Made by a program: the position numbers and the translations under genes
Notes under the pieces: generated by a model
Told to the model about the DNA's origin: nothing
The model's database searches: none
The model's input: the letters and a program-made list of their open reading frames with translations, nothing else
Source: Plasmopara viticola
Lineage: Eukaryota > Oomycota > Peronosporomycetes > Peronosporales > Peronosporaceae
Length of the DNA stretch: 64,000 nt
Assembly: GCA_001695595.3 (NCBI GenBank)
Contig: MBPM02000002.1
Location: forward strand, 2,393,608 to 2,457,607
Direction: 5' to 3'
Part shown: positions 34,487 to 45,699 of the stretch, piece after piece
Numbering within the stretch: position 1 is the first letter of the stretch
Layout of the letters: every line of letters starts with the position of its first letter

Positions 34487-35908
34487 ATGACCTTAAATGA
34501 GGTTCTACTGCGCCGATGGGATCGCGCGGCATCTGCTGGTAGGTGAAAAGCGTCAAACTATACACCAAAGGTACAATTATCTGCGTAAGTGACGCAGGTG
34601 TAATGCATACAAATTCGAACGATACGCTGCGTCGTCGGATCCCTGGTGACTTGGGACTCGTCGTGCAATTTAATTCGAATCATATTAAGGTAATAAATTG
34701 ATTTTCCCAATCACCAAAGACTGCTTCTTGTATGTGAGGTGCACAGAATAAACGCCCGGTAAACAAGCAGCTTCTAGAGTCAAAGACTGACAAAAGTTAT
34801 TTAATAGCAAAAGATCGAGAGTTCAACTTTACAAAAGCCAAGTTCGATTACCAATCTACACCATAAATTGCCGCATTTTTCACTCGACTGACTGACTGCT
34901 TTGGTGCTCAGATATGACGAATTTTTAGGTGGATTGCGCTTTCCCGATGCTGACGAGCAAAGGCTTGGCTGTGTACAATTTGTCGAGATTGGAGATAATG
35001 AGGATCATTGGAACAGCGAGATAGCTCATTTTGCTCTCGTCAATTTAGCACCTTTGGTACGAAATGATTTTGATTGAATAGTGTAGAATTCCGTGATAAA
35101 CCAATTCCATGCATAGATGCAAGGTCACATGCTGTTCGTGCCCGACCTTAAATCACTTCAACCGCAAAAAATGACAAAAGCTTTCTTGCGGTATGCCATG
35201 AATATATCCCATGCAATGGAACGCAACGATTTTGCTCTCGGTATGTCCTTCCTTGTTCTTCCATACAAAACATGCACTTAAGCAGGTAATACTTGACAGG
35301 ATTTAATAGTGCCGGAGCGTGGTCATCTGTAAACCACTTTCATCTCCACGGCTACTTTTTTCTCCAAACAGATAGTGGCAATTTTCCAATTGTTGCTCAA
35401 TCAAGAGAATTGCTATTTTGTGCTGGTGGCGCAATCGTGAAGCATCTTCCGAATTGGAAAGCAAGTTGTTATGTCATTGAGCCTGAGAGTGATACAAAAA
35501 ATGCAGTTGACGTCTTGCAAATTTCTTGGTACCTGCTTGAAATTCTCCAGTCTCGAGAAATCCCGCACAATCTTATAATAGTCGATTTAGTCGTCTTCAT
35601 CTTTCCTCGCCAGCATCAGTGCGAAAACGGAGTCGACTTGCTACCTCCTGATAATGCAACCACGATGCTCACTGGTCGACTGCGTGTTGCCGTGGCTGAA
35701 CTAGCCGGTCTTATTATTGCCGGGGACGAGACAGTGTACCACCATCTGACGGAAGAAGTGTACAATACGATTTTGCTAACAGAACTTTCGCTCTCAACTG
35801 TAAGTAAAATGATGTAGTGAGTAGCAATGTCCTTTCAAATAATGTAACGAAATATTACAGGAAGAGGAAAGCGTGCTGGAAGCCGAGTGGAAAGCAAAAA
35901 TCCGCTAA
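34487..35908 (+). CDS. GDP-D-glucose phosphorylase-like (GDPGP1/VTC2 family), 7 exons
   Basis: Assembled by hand from splice sites. Exons are 34487-34538, 34598-34689, 34747-34841, 34912-35056, 35117-35240, 35300-35799 and 35861-35908, giving 351 residues with every junction in phase. All introns are GT-AG, 48-70 nt. Human GDPGP1 has 385 residues. Family marks in order: an N-terminal LRRWDRAASAG, a PGDLGLVVQFN strand, the FNFTKA block, HFALVNLAPLMQGHMLFVPD, and the HIT-like site GFNSAGAWSSVNHFHLHGYF, with HFHLH at 181-185 carrying the nucleotidyl-transfer His. Animal enzymes phosphorolyse GDP-glucose to glucose-1-phosphate and GDP; plant VTC2 relatives use GDP-galactose for ascorbate. Which substrate this one uses cannot be read here. 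The fourth donor in sequence, GTTCGA after exon 3, is non-consensus at position 3. It converges on the sirtuin gene, 110 bp away. Confidence 0.85.
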
Positions 35909-36018
35909 ATGTTCATACTTCTCACGATATAGTACAAAACTACCTGTCCAAATATATATATATATTGATGTTTGCCACGATATGATTTCTAGAGTCTGTA
36001 TCTAAATTCAAAGTGCTG

Positions 36019-37493
36019 CTATATTCTTTTGTAAGAAATATCAATTTCACGGTCGATGCTCTCTAATGCTGCCAAGCCATTCGATTGAATCGGAAGAAAA
36101 CAGCCATTTGCTAGTATCACTGGGTGGTTGCACGTAGGACTTTCGACGTTTATTCGAATCAGTGTCGCCTGCGGACGGCCACAGCTCTCGATAACGTCGG
36201 CAACGACCATTTCGGTTTCTCTTCGAACAGAAGGAACCTAGCAAATAGTAAAGGATAAGAATAATAAAGTTTTCATATCTCGATATCGATGTATACAAAC
36301 TTTACTCGTGTTCCGCAGCCAATTTCAAGTACGACAAGATTCAGTGTCGGATCTTCTTGCAGCATCTGTAAACGTGTCGTTAGCAATGTTAAATTCGGTA
36401 GAACATATCAAAGTACGTCTTGCCTGCTCCATCACCGATTCCCATGCAATATATCTCTTCTAGATTGCAAAGAGGGATAAGTTTAATGATCACAAGAATG
36501 TTCTTATAAAACGCACCTCTTCCAATACATTGGCGATCCACTGGCTGTCATGAAACATAAGCACGTTCGGCCGTCCTTTACCTCCACACTCTGGACACGT
36601 CGTGGCTTCAGCACCGTGTGCTTTCATGGTTGCCGCGTCCAGATTAAAGCGAAAGTCAGCTGGCAACAACCACGTCTTTTCACACGGTTCTCTTGCTCTC
36701 GTCTCAACATCGCCTGCACACTGCCATCTCTCAACACTTCCATGCAGCTCATACACCTCTTTGCTGTCAAAATCGCGCTTGAAATGTGAATCAACCTAAA
36801 TATTACATTAGCCGTCGGAAAGAGTAAACGATAACAAAAATCGAGTATGGTCAATACATTGGACGTGTAGACAAAGAAATGATCGTTGGTCACAGAGTTT
36901 ACAGTCACCCCAGCTGGAAGAGCTTGACAGTGTTTCAAGCGTTCAAAAGCCGCTCGAAATCGAGATTTCATTTTACCTAAACAGTTGCCATTGGCCTTGA
37001 CTCGAAGTGCATCTCGCCACTTTAATAAAATTTGGTACCCATTATGGTGTTTAGTGTCTCGGTAGGAATTGGTACAACTGCCCCAAAAGCCATAGAAAAT
37101 ATTCTCGTCTTGCTCTAACATGTATGGATCACACAGATCGTGGTACTCCAAGTTCATCTTCTCGTAGGCGTCCACCTTGGCGATATCTCTGAAGGTGATA
37201 CCAACATATATGAATTGTACTTTGCTCATGATTCAAGTGGTCTATACTCACGCGTATACAGGTAACGACGAGTCAGCGGAGAAGCCAGCACCGGTGGCAA
37301 TTAAGAGAAAGTCGGCGGACGATAGCTTCTCTATTGTTGTAGATAGAAGTTCATAATGTGAGAGCAATTCGCTTATAAGGGCTTTGCGCGTGCAAAAGCG
37401 ACTAGCGACACGATGCTATTAAGTGCACACAATAGGCAATGACGCTAGCGTAGCGCACGCACCTGCTGCTGCTTTACGCCAGCTTTCTTGCAT
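36019..37493 (-). CDS. Sirtuin-like (SIR2 family) protein, 7 exons
   Basis: Assembled by hand. Exons, in coding order: 37493-37463, 37381-37252, 37188-36858, 36795-36517, 36459-36424, 36365-36306 and 36237-36019, giving 361 residues, all in phase. The NAD-binding motif is GAGFSADSSLPVY (41-53), with Ser for the usual Gly. YTSNVDSHF (161-169) matches the TQNxDxL motif, and ELHGS (180-184) carries the catalytic His. One CPEC zinc pair (231-234) is present; the other ligands are less clear (Cys190, Cys202). LVVLEIGCGTRVPSVR matches the later NAD-pocket region. The intron after exon 5 is GC-AG (donor CAG/GCAAGA). The first intron is the least certain, because its acceptor was chosen to avoid stops. 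Expected activity is NAD-dependent deacylation; substrate and location are unknown. Confidence 0.78.
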
Positions 37494-37942
37494 ATTGTGG
37501 AATAAATAAATATCACAAAAGCGAGGTCTTAAAACCTTCCTTTGATTTGAGTATACTAAATCTCAGAATGTGGCCTTGAGCAATTATACCACCAATTATT
37601 TAGTATATGATCGGCAGCACAATCGCAAGAAATTCGTCAATATCTGGCTTATTCTCGCATGACATGGCCAAGGTGCATTAGATAGTAGGCTGAAATGTTC
37701 ACGTTGCACCCTTCGTGTTATACATGGCCGACGTCCAAAACAACTTGACTACTTTGAAGCATACCTATAGTGGACGGGTCTCATAAGCAAAGATTTAAAG
37801 AGCGACAGCAAAACAAAGCTTTTACAAATCCTTGTAGCGGCTTTTAATTATTTACAGCCTGACATGACAAACTACCCCCTACAAAAAGAGTGCAGAGGCT
37901 ATATTACTGTCAGGAGTTGATTTGCCGGTTGTAGAAATAATG
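37494..37942. other. Sirtuin upstream region
   Basis: About 450 bp with no gene and no recognisable promoter motif. Confidence 0.5.
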
Positions 37943-38636
37943 TTTTTCGGAAAAGGTTGGGGTGACGCCCTCCTTCCAAGCGCGGGGGCTGAATGCTCGC
38001 GCGCTTCGGGCAGGTGCTCTCGGGCATCTGCAAGTCTCTAACGAGTCTCACCCTCGACGCGACGGTCTCCAGCACCAGGCCAAACCCCCTTCCACGCCCT
38101 TAACCGCGCCAACCGCATCCGGATTGGCTTCTTTAATGTGAAACTCTAGGTTCGAGGCGCAAGAAGCACGAAACACTCTCCGAAGATCTCCGGCGCTACC
38201 GCGTCGATGTCCTTGGCCTCCGAGAAACCAAGATCTACGATAGAGGTGAGCACCGCATTGATGACTTCCTTCTAACCCTGAAAAAAAAAAAAAAAAAACG
38301 AAGCCAAGACCGAAGTCACCGAAATCCGCCGCCACTGCAACCCGTCGGGCGCCACTCGACACGCCCGAGCTTGAGAAGAAACCTGGCGCCACACTAAGAA
38401 GCTCGGAACATTCCTCGGCGATATTGAAGATTTATCCCGACGCAAGTCCCTGGCCACCCTCGCGCTTCACCGCCTCTGGTCCGTCTGGCTCCGCCCCGCG
38501 CTCATCTCACCCAAGACCCGCATTCGATGGTACAACACCTACATTCTACCGATTCTGCTGTACAACTGCGCCACCTGGGCTCTTGCCATGTCAGAGCTCC
38601 ACGGCCTCGAGAGTTGCCATCGCCGCCAGCTTCGCT
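37943..38636 (+). mobile_element. LINE-family element, copy B (3' truncated)
   Basis: It starts with the family head (TTTTTCGGAAAAGG) and carries an endonuclease-domain start whose translation includes YRVDVLGLRETKIYDRGEHRI. An oligo-A run (about 38279-38298) follows, then RT-tail sequence, and the element stops at 38636 in the middle of the frame that copy D continues. It has the same endonuclease-oligoA-RT-tail join as copy D. Loss of the 3' end is the reverse of normal LINE truncation, so a later deletion or recombination is likely. No target duplication was found. Confidence 0.75.
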
Positions 38637-39329
38637 CGTAAGAAATCGAAGCGATAAAGTGGCCATCTCGACCAGTGCTATCATTGCTAATATGGCCTTT
38701 CAGTGATGATGAGGTATTGACTGCAACAAATTATTCCGTTCTCAATCTAACATAGGGATGAATATATAGATGATTATCACACGCAGCTCGAAAAACTACA
38801 GGTGTTGATAAGTCGGGTATCAAATTGTAGCGCTTTCTTACGTTGTATTTCATGAAAGTAATGATTTGTAAATAGACAAAAGATTATATATATGAACGGC
38901 GTTCGGCAGCTGCGTGTTTTAAATTCAGTTCCCTGCTTTTCCTACATAAATGTTCACTGCGATGGCAAAGCGGCGTCCACCTCGATAGTCATTGTCATTT
39001 ATTGCCTTAATGACGACTACACGTTCGCCATGTGTGCGATGAAGTTCTGTCCGACAGCAGGAACGATTGATTTGGTGGTATTTAAAATCCAAAATTGTCA
39101 GTCCACTCATCTCCTCGTGTCACAGCGTCATCAACTGATGTTTGTGATTACAAACGGCTCCATTTGAACTGCTGTTTTTAAAGACTGGTCTAAAAAACTC
39201 GTTGACATTCCTACGACTACTTGTTCCGATGATCTCAGGGTCGTGTGGCCTCTAAATTAGCGGTACAGCATACCAACCTATTGCCTCATGTCTCATGTAA
39301 GCGCCGAGTCACGTTTGGATTGTAGGGAT

Positions 39330-39652
39330 TGTATTGTATTGTATTACGTTATCGCGTTGCCAAGTTATGCACGTGCTAGGCTCAGTCTGGCTAGTCCACG
39401 GCATAGAGTGGTGTCCGCATACGTCGGGTCTCGTTCGGCGGGCAGTGCATCCAGCACCGCGGTCGTGAGGGTCTTCCATTTTTTTTTTAGCTCTGACTTG
39501 GAAAGAGCCCAGGTGGCCTGATGCTGGAGACCGTCACGTCGAGGGTGAGACTCGTTAGAAACCTGCAGATGCCCGAGAGCACCTGCCCGAAGCGTGCGAG
39601 CATTTAGCTCCCGCGCTTGGAAGGAGGACGTCACCCCAACCTTTTCCGAGAT
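39330..39652 (-). mobile_element. Short LINE-derived element, copy C (double internal deletion)
   Basis: 323 bp, minus strand, with the same two-deletion structure as copy A: family head, WALSKSEL piece, oligo-A, then the final 160 bp and a TACAA-type tail. Target duplication GATTGTAGGGAT (12 bp) lies at 39318-39329 and 39653-39664. The matching unoccupied site is in the right block at 54774-54786. It lies 167 bp beyond the 3' end of effector 1. Confidence 0.92.
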
Positions 39653-39818
39653 GATTGTAGGGATGTGCTTCTTTATTCCACTCATTGCTTCATGGACATG
39701 GTGCACAACAAGTAGTGACCAAGACATATTGATACAAAAACTAACGACGCGGTTCATTGACCATGTATTGTGAATTATTACTTCCTCAATACTATCTCGA
39801 CTATAAACAACACTACAC

Positions 39819-41105
39819 TCACATTACAAAATCCTCTCTTGATAATTGATATCCCAGCGTGTACTTAATGTACGCATTCCTCATAACTGCGATTGCCGGA
39901 AATTTGTCACTTGAGGTCAGGTCTGGCATTAGACGTATAATGTCTATCACCTCATCCGTATTCCACTCCGAAAATTGTAATGCAAGATACCAAAGCGCCA
40001 TCTCACTTATTTCTTCGTCCGCCATATTCACGGTCGCGTGTAGCTTAATCAACAATTTCGGAAGACCATAAATCGATGTAATCCTTTCAAACAGCAACGC
40101 GTTGGAGCCAGGGTATCGCATGTTGAAGCGATTAGTGTAAAGCCTCCAATAATTCCTTACTGTCTCGTATATGAAGAGCATTCTAAACTGGTGATCGCTT
40201 TCCTCAAAACCTTGCAGCAGCATGGACACCATTTGGTGCGGTTTTATCCGATCATTCAGCCAAATCGACGTTAACAATTCCAAATACTTTTCGCTTTTGG
40301 AGTGAAGCGCATTTTCCGGTAACATCAGCATCTTGAGCAAAGAGATGTCTGAAACGAACTTGCGGAGGCTAGAGACCTCAAGGGCAATTGGATTTTCATC
40401 ATACTCAACCTCGTGCAGACGCTTCAGGTAGTGGGTCCAAGCAACAAATTGCGGGCTGTCAAAAAGGTTGTCTATCCACGCGTTATCGACTTTCAAGAGA
40501 TCAAAGACTTGTTGCGGTTGATACTGTTCTCGGAGCCATTCAGAAAGTTGCAGCTCCTGCAATTTCTCGGCAAACTTTTTCATGTTTGCATTGCTCGCCG
40601 CCACAGCTAGTACCTCAGAAAGTTGTGAAGCGCCGTAATGATGCGACATTACCTTAAAAATATACTCATGTGGATCCAAGTCATTCTGAGCGCAATACTT
40701 ACTGGCATAAAAAGCCCACGTTTTCCATGATACGGTGGTCAACACTTCTCTCTTCTTTGCATCAGATCCCATCATGATGTAGGCTTCTTGTGGTGTCTTC
40801 CCCTGTTTCACCATCTTGTTCAATAATCTGCTCGATCCCTTCACAGCTGCATCTTTCTCATTGAAATCATCTAGTAAAACATTCTTGATAAATCGTGGTA
40901 TGGTCACTATTCGCTTGCCAAACTCTCTCACCCTCTCTTCGTCACCGACACTCGACCCTACTGCAGCAACGTCATCGCGATCGGATGGAGGCGAGCGCTC
41001 TTCACGTAGTGTGGCTGGTCTGGCACTCAGACTTGTCGACTCAGCGGGTGCTGTGGCTGCGAGGATACCGGCCAATACCGCGGCGCGCAAGTAGCAAAAG
41101 CGCAT
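39819..41105 (-). CDS. Secreted WY-fold RXLR-like effector 1
   Basis: 428 residues, intronless. The signal peptide spans about residues 1-21 (MRFCYLRAAVLAGILAATAP). Soon after comes ATLREER (31-37), which looks like an RXLR whose first Arg is Ala, run directly into an EER; a second acidic-Arg motif, GDEERV, is at 54-59. The rest is helical with repeated WY modules. The clearest has W190, then QPQQVFDLLKV, and W223/Y226 in FVAWTHYLKRL; others centre near residues 130, 300 and 380. Oomycete effectors of this type are secreted from haustoria and act inside plant cells; the plant target cannot be inferred. The paralogue is at 54950-56233. Both genes lie in transposon-rich, gene-poor DNA, as usual for the family. 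Confidence 0.88.
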   Translation of the reverse strand: MRFCYLRAAVLAGILAATAPAESTSLSARPATLREERSPPSDRDDVAAVGSSVGDEERVREFGKRIVTIPRFIKNVLLDDFNEKDAAVKGSSRLLNKMVKQGKTPQEAYIMMGSDAKKREVLTTVSWKTWAFYASKYCAQNDLDPHEYIFKVMSHHYGASQLSEVLAVAASNANMKKFAEKLQELQLSEWLREQYQPQQVFDLLKVDNAWIDNLFDSPQFVAWTHYLKRLHEVEYDENPIALEVSSLRKFVSDISLLKMLMLPENALHSKSEKYLELLTSIWLNDRIKPHQMVSMLLQGFEESDHQFRMLFIYETVRNYWRLYTNRFNMRYPGSNALLFERITSIYGLPKLLIKLHATVNMADEEISEMALWYLALQFSEWNTDEVIDIIRLMPDLTSSDKFPAIAVMRNAYIKYTLGYQLSREDFVM

Positions 41106-41556
41106 GGTTTAGGCTGACGAACGCGCTCTTTTTAATCGTGTTCTTGTAGTAGAAATAAATTATTATGAGCATACGCCGCGCTCATCCATCCACTAGGTCC
41201 TGTCACTGCCCAATCACTCGTGTCCATTTGGGTCGGGTATGTTTAGGTACCCACCCACTTTAGGACTTGAACCGTAATTATAGGCGACATGTTGTCTGGC
41301 GACAGCAATAAAGCATGTCTAAATTTAACTATTTTCACCTTCGATGTCGTGTAATAGTACAGCTAATTAATAGCCATGTCAATGCAGGCACTTTGGCAAC
41401 CATATAAAATACAGTATCGACGATAGGGATGTATTGTCTTAAATTACTGTAGAACTGATAAGCTCGCATTAAGGGAAGAGAGGCAGTTTCACCGACCCGG
41501 AATCAGGTTGCGCGCTTCGTCATAATGCGCGAATTCTCCAGCACTATTATGATGCC

Positions 41557-42705
41557 TTTTTCGGAAAAGGTTGGGGTGACGCCCTCCTTCCAAGCGCGGG
41601 GGCTTAATGCTCGCGCGCTTCGGGCAGGTGCTCTCGGGCATCTGCAGGTCTCTAACGAGTCTCACCCTCGACGCGACGGTCTCCAGCACCAGGCCAAACC
41701 CCCTTCCACGCCCTTAACCGCGCCAACCGCATCCAGATTGGCTTCTTTAATGTGAAACTCTAGGTTCGAGGCGCAAGAAGCACGAAACACTCTCCGAAGA
41801 TCTCCGGCGCTACCGCGTCGATGTCCTTGGCCTCCGCGAAACCAAGATCTACGATAGAGGTGAGCACCGCATTGATGACTTCCTTCTAACCCTGAAAAAA
41901 AAAATCGAAGCCAAGACCGAAGTCACCGAAATCCGCCGCCACTGCAACCCGTCGGGCGCCACTCGACACGCCCGATCCCGAGAAGAAACCTGGCACCACA
42001 CTTAGAAGCTCGGAACACTCCTCGGCGATATTAAAGATCTATCCCGACGCAAGTCCCTGGCCACCCTCGCGCTCCACCGCCTCTGGTCCGTCTGGCTCCG
42101 CCCCACGTTCATCTCACCCAAGACACGCATTCGATTGTACAACACCTACGTTTCACCGATTCTGCTGTACAACTGGGCTCTTACCAAGTCAGAGCTCCAC
42201 GGCCTCGAGAGTTTCCATCGCCGCCAGCTTCGCTACGCTCTTGGCTATCGCTACCCCCGACCCATTTCGAATGCAAGACTCTACGACCTCTGTGATGAGC
42301 GGCCGCTGAGACTACGACTGACACAAGCTCGCTGGCGCCTGTTTGGCCATGTACTTCGCCGCTATCCCGACATTCCAGCTGACCTCCAGATGCGTGCCTA
42401 CTTCTTCTCCACCGCAGCAAAATGGCGCGGACGTCCCCGCACCACGCTCCCCTCGACACTCGACCACAATCTTGTTTCCCGTGGCTCCGGCTTTCGACTC
42501 CGGACAGCACAAGACCTCGAAGTGGTACGTACCCTTGCACAAGACCGAAAGAAATGGAAGACCCATTTGACCTCGGTGCTGGATGCACTGCCCGCCGAAC
42601 GAGACCCGACGTATGCGGACACCACTCTATGCCGTGGACTAGCCAGACTGAGCCTAGCACGTGCATACCTTGGCAACGCGATAACGTAATACATTACATT
42701 ACATT
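41557..42705 (+). mobile_element. LINE-family element, copy D (internally deleted, longest copy)
   Basis: 1149 bp. The head matches the other copies. An endonuclease N-terminal segment (frame-broken; GLRETKIYDRG type) joins through a run of nine A (about 41895-41904) to an RT thumb/C-terminal region. The frame 42135-42689 ends with RLFGHVLRRYPD, KWRGRPRTTLPST and DPTYADTTLCRGLARLSLA. The RT catalytic core is absent, so the element cannot move itself. The tail is an ATTAC repeat. Target duplication TATTATGATGCC lies at 41545-41556 and 42706-42717. The matching unoccupied site is at 56693-56704. It lies in the 5' flank of effector 1, about 450 bp from its start. Confidence 0.92.
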
Positions 42706-43199
42706 TATTATGATGCCGCGTCGAGTATATAAAGCCTCGTATGAAGACGTAGGCTTGTTTTCAGTTTGGAGCCTTTAATGGGCGAAGCATGACGGTCTGC
42801 ATATCGCAGATATCAGCCCATTGCAAAAAGAATAATTGAACTTTAATTGAAATTATAGATAGTGGGTAGCAAGCAATAGCCGTGAGACAATGTACTGCTT
42901 TTCTCTTTGCTCTCCAAACATCGCGTGAGTTGGGCTACACCACCCGCATGTGTGACGCACACTGGGTTTACATATAACGTTTCAGAAGGTGCGTGGCATT
43001 GACAGGCACTAGAGATCCTAAAATCCGAGTTCTTGGGTTTTCGGCTGAAGCCGGACAAATCGCTAAGGAAGTGCACATTTAATTGGGTACCCGTCTTGGA
43101 GATGCAAAAAACTTACTTCGTTGTAAACGAGTATGTCTTGGATCAGCAGCATGTGCTACGCCTTACATTCAATCTTTGCATTAAGACAATTACAAACTC

Positions 43200-43480
43200 T
43201 TGACGCCATGTCGATAGTTTGCGACTCGTGCTGGTTTTAAGCATCGAGCAATGGTCACGGGCCTGATTCAACGCCGACGTACGTCCGCGCAGGACTATGA
43301 GTTAGTCCATATCAGCGAGGCCGAAAGCTCCATTGATGAACAGATCCGTCAGTCATACAAAAAGTGATGCTTATCAATGCCTATAGTAAAATTGTCCATC
43401 GCAGACAACAATACCAAATCCAATTAATTAATTCCTCGACGGCAATGGCACTAACTTCAGCCGGACTGTCCCGATTGAAA
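43200..43480 (+). mobile_element. Ty3/gypsy pol linker remnant
   Basis: The translation contains VHISEAESSIDEQIRQSYKK followed by a broken MPIV-type block. This resembles the segment between RNase H and integrase of oomycete Ty3 elements, and a shorter match lies at 31.62-31.70 kb. Weak. Confidence 0.35.
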
Positions 43481-44129
43481 CTTTAATCGGCTGATCCAGC
43501 TCTAAAGGACATCTTTCGTAGAGCTTATTAGGGCAAGCACAATTAATTTAACAAAATGTTAAGATTGGAGTAGGCTTAGGATAGACGGCCTTAAAGAAGG
43601 TGGGACTGGCATGTCTAATTGTGCTATTGCTTCGGTGATTAGACCATCAGCTGTCCAATCCTGACTCTTTAATCCGCACGACTAGATTCAATGGCCAAGG
43701 ATCTTTGTTCCATCTTGTCAAGAAAGTACTAATGTCTAAGCGCTTCAAGATAAGCTTGAAGAAGTGGTGTCCTCTATCGGCTCCTACGACTTGGACTGTA
43801 ATTGGCTATTGCCTTAAAACGAGCTTTTGGTCAAGAAATCGGCCGTCCATTTAAAGGAGCCCTAAGCAAATGGTGGCTCCTTGTGCACGGCACGACATTG
43901 AAACCTTTCTGCATGAAGACTATCAAATCATATATATAGCCCAAAAAAAAGGATTATCGCATATATCACATAATAGGCAGAATTGTAGAATCGGTATCTT
44001 TCATTGCACAGATAATCTGCTTCGGACCGAAAAAAGGGAATGCTCGTAACGTAAATCCTTTAAGCAAAGTGCTGTGTGACCTGGTAGCACTTGGAACCAA
44101 GCTCATGTCCACGCTGATTGATGGGACAT

Positions 44130-44990
44130 CTCAACCCTCGCATAGGTTCCAATATGGATAGAGCTACCTTCCTGCATCTGTCGGACAAGCAGTTCGCAAT
44201 GTTCGAAAAACTTGCTGAATTTTGTAGATCCGAGGAGGTGACTGCATTTGCTGCCCTCCTGATGTCAAGTAGCTAGAGCGCGTAACAGCGTTTGCGCTTT
44301 ACGAGCAAATTTTATGCTCCAAAGATCAGTCAGCACAGGCTCTGGTAGCCCCTGCGATAGCGTCTACTGTACATTATGAGCCGGCGAAACTTAAGCTTTT
44401 CACCCTTGACACAACATGATCTAGACCATTTTTTATGATTACGGAGGCTGTTATGGTCGCTAGAGCAGCCGTGAGCAGCATTTATTAGGGACATATGGCT
44501 ACCGCACACTGTTGTCATGAAGACTGAGTTAAAGATGGGGTGCTTGCTCGTGAAACCACTTTGTCAGAGGGTTTCACGGTCTGGGAGCACGTAAAGGAAC
44601 ACTTAAGAGCGCCACACCCCACGTAAATGGGCCGAGCAAAAGGCACTAAGCTTTTGAAGGCAGTAAACAACGATGAAAGAGACAATATCAATTGCTTTCA
44701 GAGTAAACTATCGTCCTATAAGACCCAGCTAAGTTGAATTTGCCACCAACTTGCTCAGGTCTCTTGCGAGAAGAAGGGCGTCCAGCAGCAAGTAAAAGTT
44801 TCATATGCGCATCAAGCCAACGCAATTGATCAACGCGCTACACGAACAACTAAGACAAAACGATGCCGCATACTAAATCATGAAGCTGGACAGGCGCTTT
44901 TCGGAACGAGGCTGTCATGACGTCAATATTCAGTAAGAATCGGCTTCCTTCATCAACAATGAAGAAAAGACCCCAATCGAGATCAAGCTT
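44130..44990 (+). mobile_element. Ty3/gypsy gag remnant
   Basis: Shifting frames give PAKLKLFTLD, then VWEHVKEHLRA and GTKLLKAVNNDERDNINCFQSKLSSYKTQLS, in the order expected for a retrotransposon gag capsid region. Many stops. Boundaries are approximate. Confidence 0.4.
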
Positions 44991-45699
44991 AGATTAGAAC
45001 CAAGCGTCAAGCATATGCGAGCTTTTGAGTGTCAGGATCACGGTTTGACTTCGAAAAAAAGAGGCTCAAGTAAGACCTCGAGTCTCAAGTTGATGTGTTT
45101 TAGGGCTTCGGAGAAGTGTCCAAGGTATAATGAGCCTACGAAGTTTGAGCCTGACAAATTTTGATCAGTCGAAACATTACGCTTGATGAGTCAAGATTTG
45201 GTATTTTAAAATTCAGCAATTTCTATGACAGTAAAGAAGCTAGCCTGGACTTCGACTTACTCAATTGGAAGGCGACTAGTTAATATGAGCGGCCAATTCT
45301 GAGCATATAGGTAGCTCAAGCTTCGAACAGTAATCTAGCGTAGAACATCATTCGGTGCGTGGCCCATTTGTGCATAAAGGACGATCTTGTTATTTAATTC
45401 GACAAAATTAGCAGCTGTGGGTTCTGTAGCCAGTAAAGACAGTAAAACGGGTCAGCTCTTGCCGCTATCTCTTTTGAGTTTTTAAACGCAATTTGCATAC
45501 AGGCTCCTTCAAACACTACTTAAAAGCAACCACTTTACTTAATCTACGGAACAGAAAGCAGTTTTTTGCTTATTTACAGCGCGTCCTCGATCATGATGTC
45601 GCGTATGCTACTTTGTGCTAAAACCACTTGCTTAAAATATCCCTACACCCCTAATCGCAGCTTGCTTCTATCATCCACCGAACGATCATCTCGATCTTA

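Larger units (their letters stand above)
39050..42730. repeat. Effector duplication block, left copy
   Basis: This block aligns in the same orientation with 54.51-56.71 kb over the effector gene, about 700 bp of its 3' flank and about 600 bp of its 5' flank. It is longer only because two LINE-family elements (39330-39652 and 41557-42705) sit in it. Similarity ends near 39050 and shortly after 42717. Confidence 0.85.

Noticed and set aside
38278..38298. A-run that could be the poly-A tail of a retrocopy
   Set aside because: It sits inside copy B of the LINE family at the same internal join as in copy D, so it is part of the element.
42181..42666. 161-codon minus-strand frame
   Set aside because: Antisense to the RT-tail frame of element copy D.
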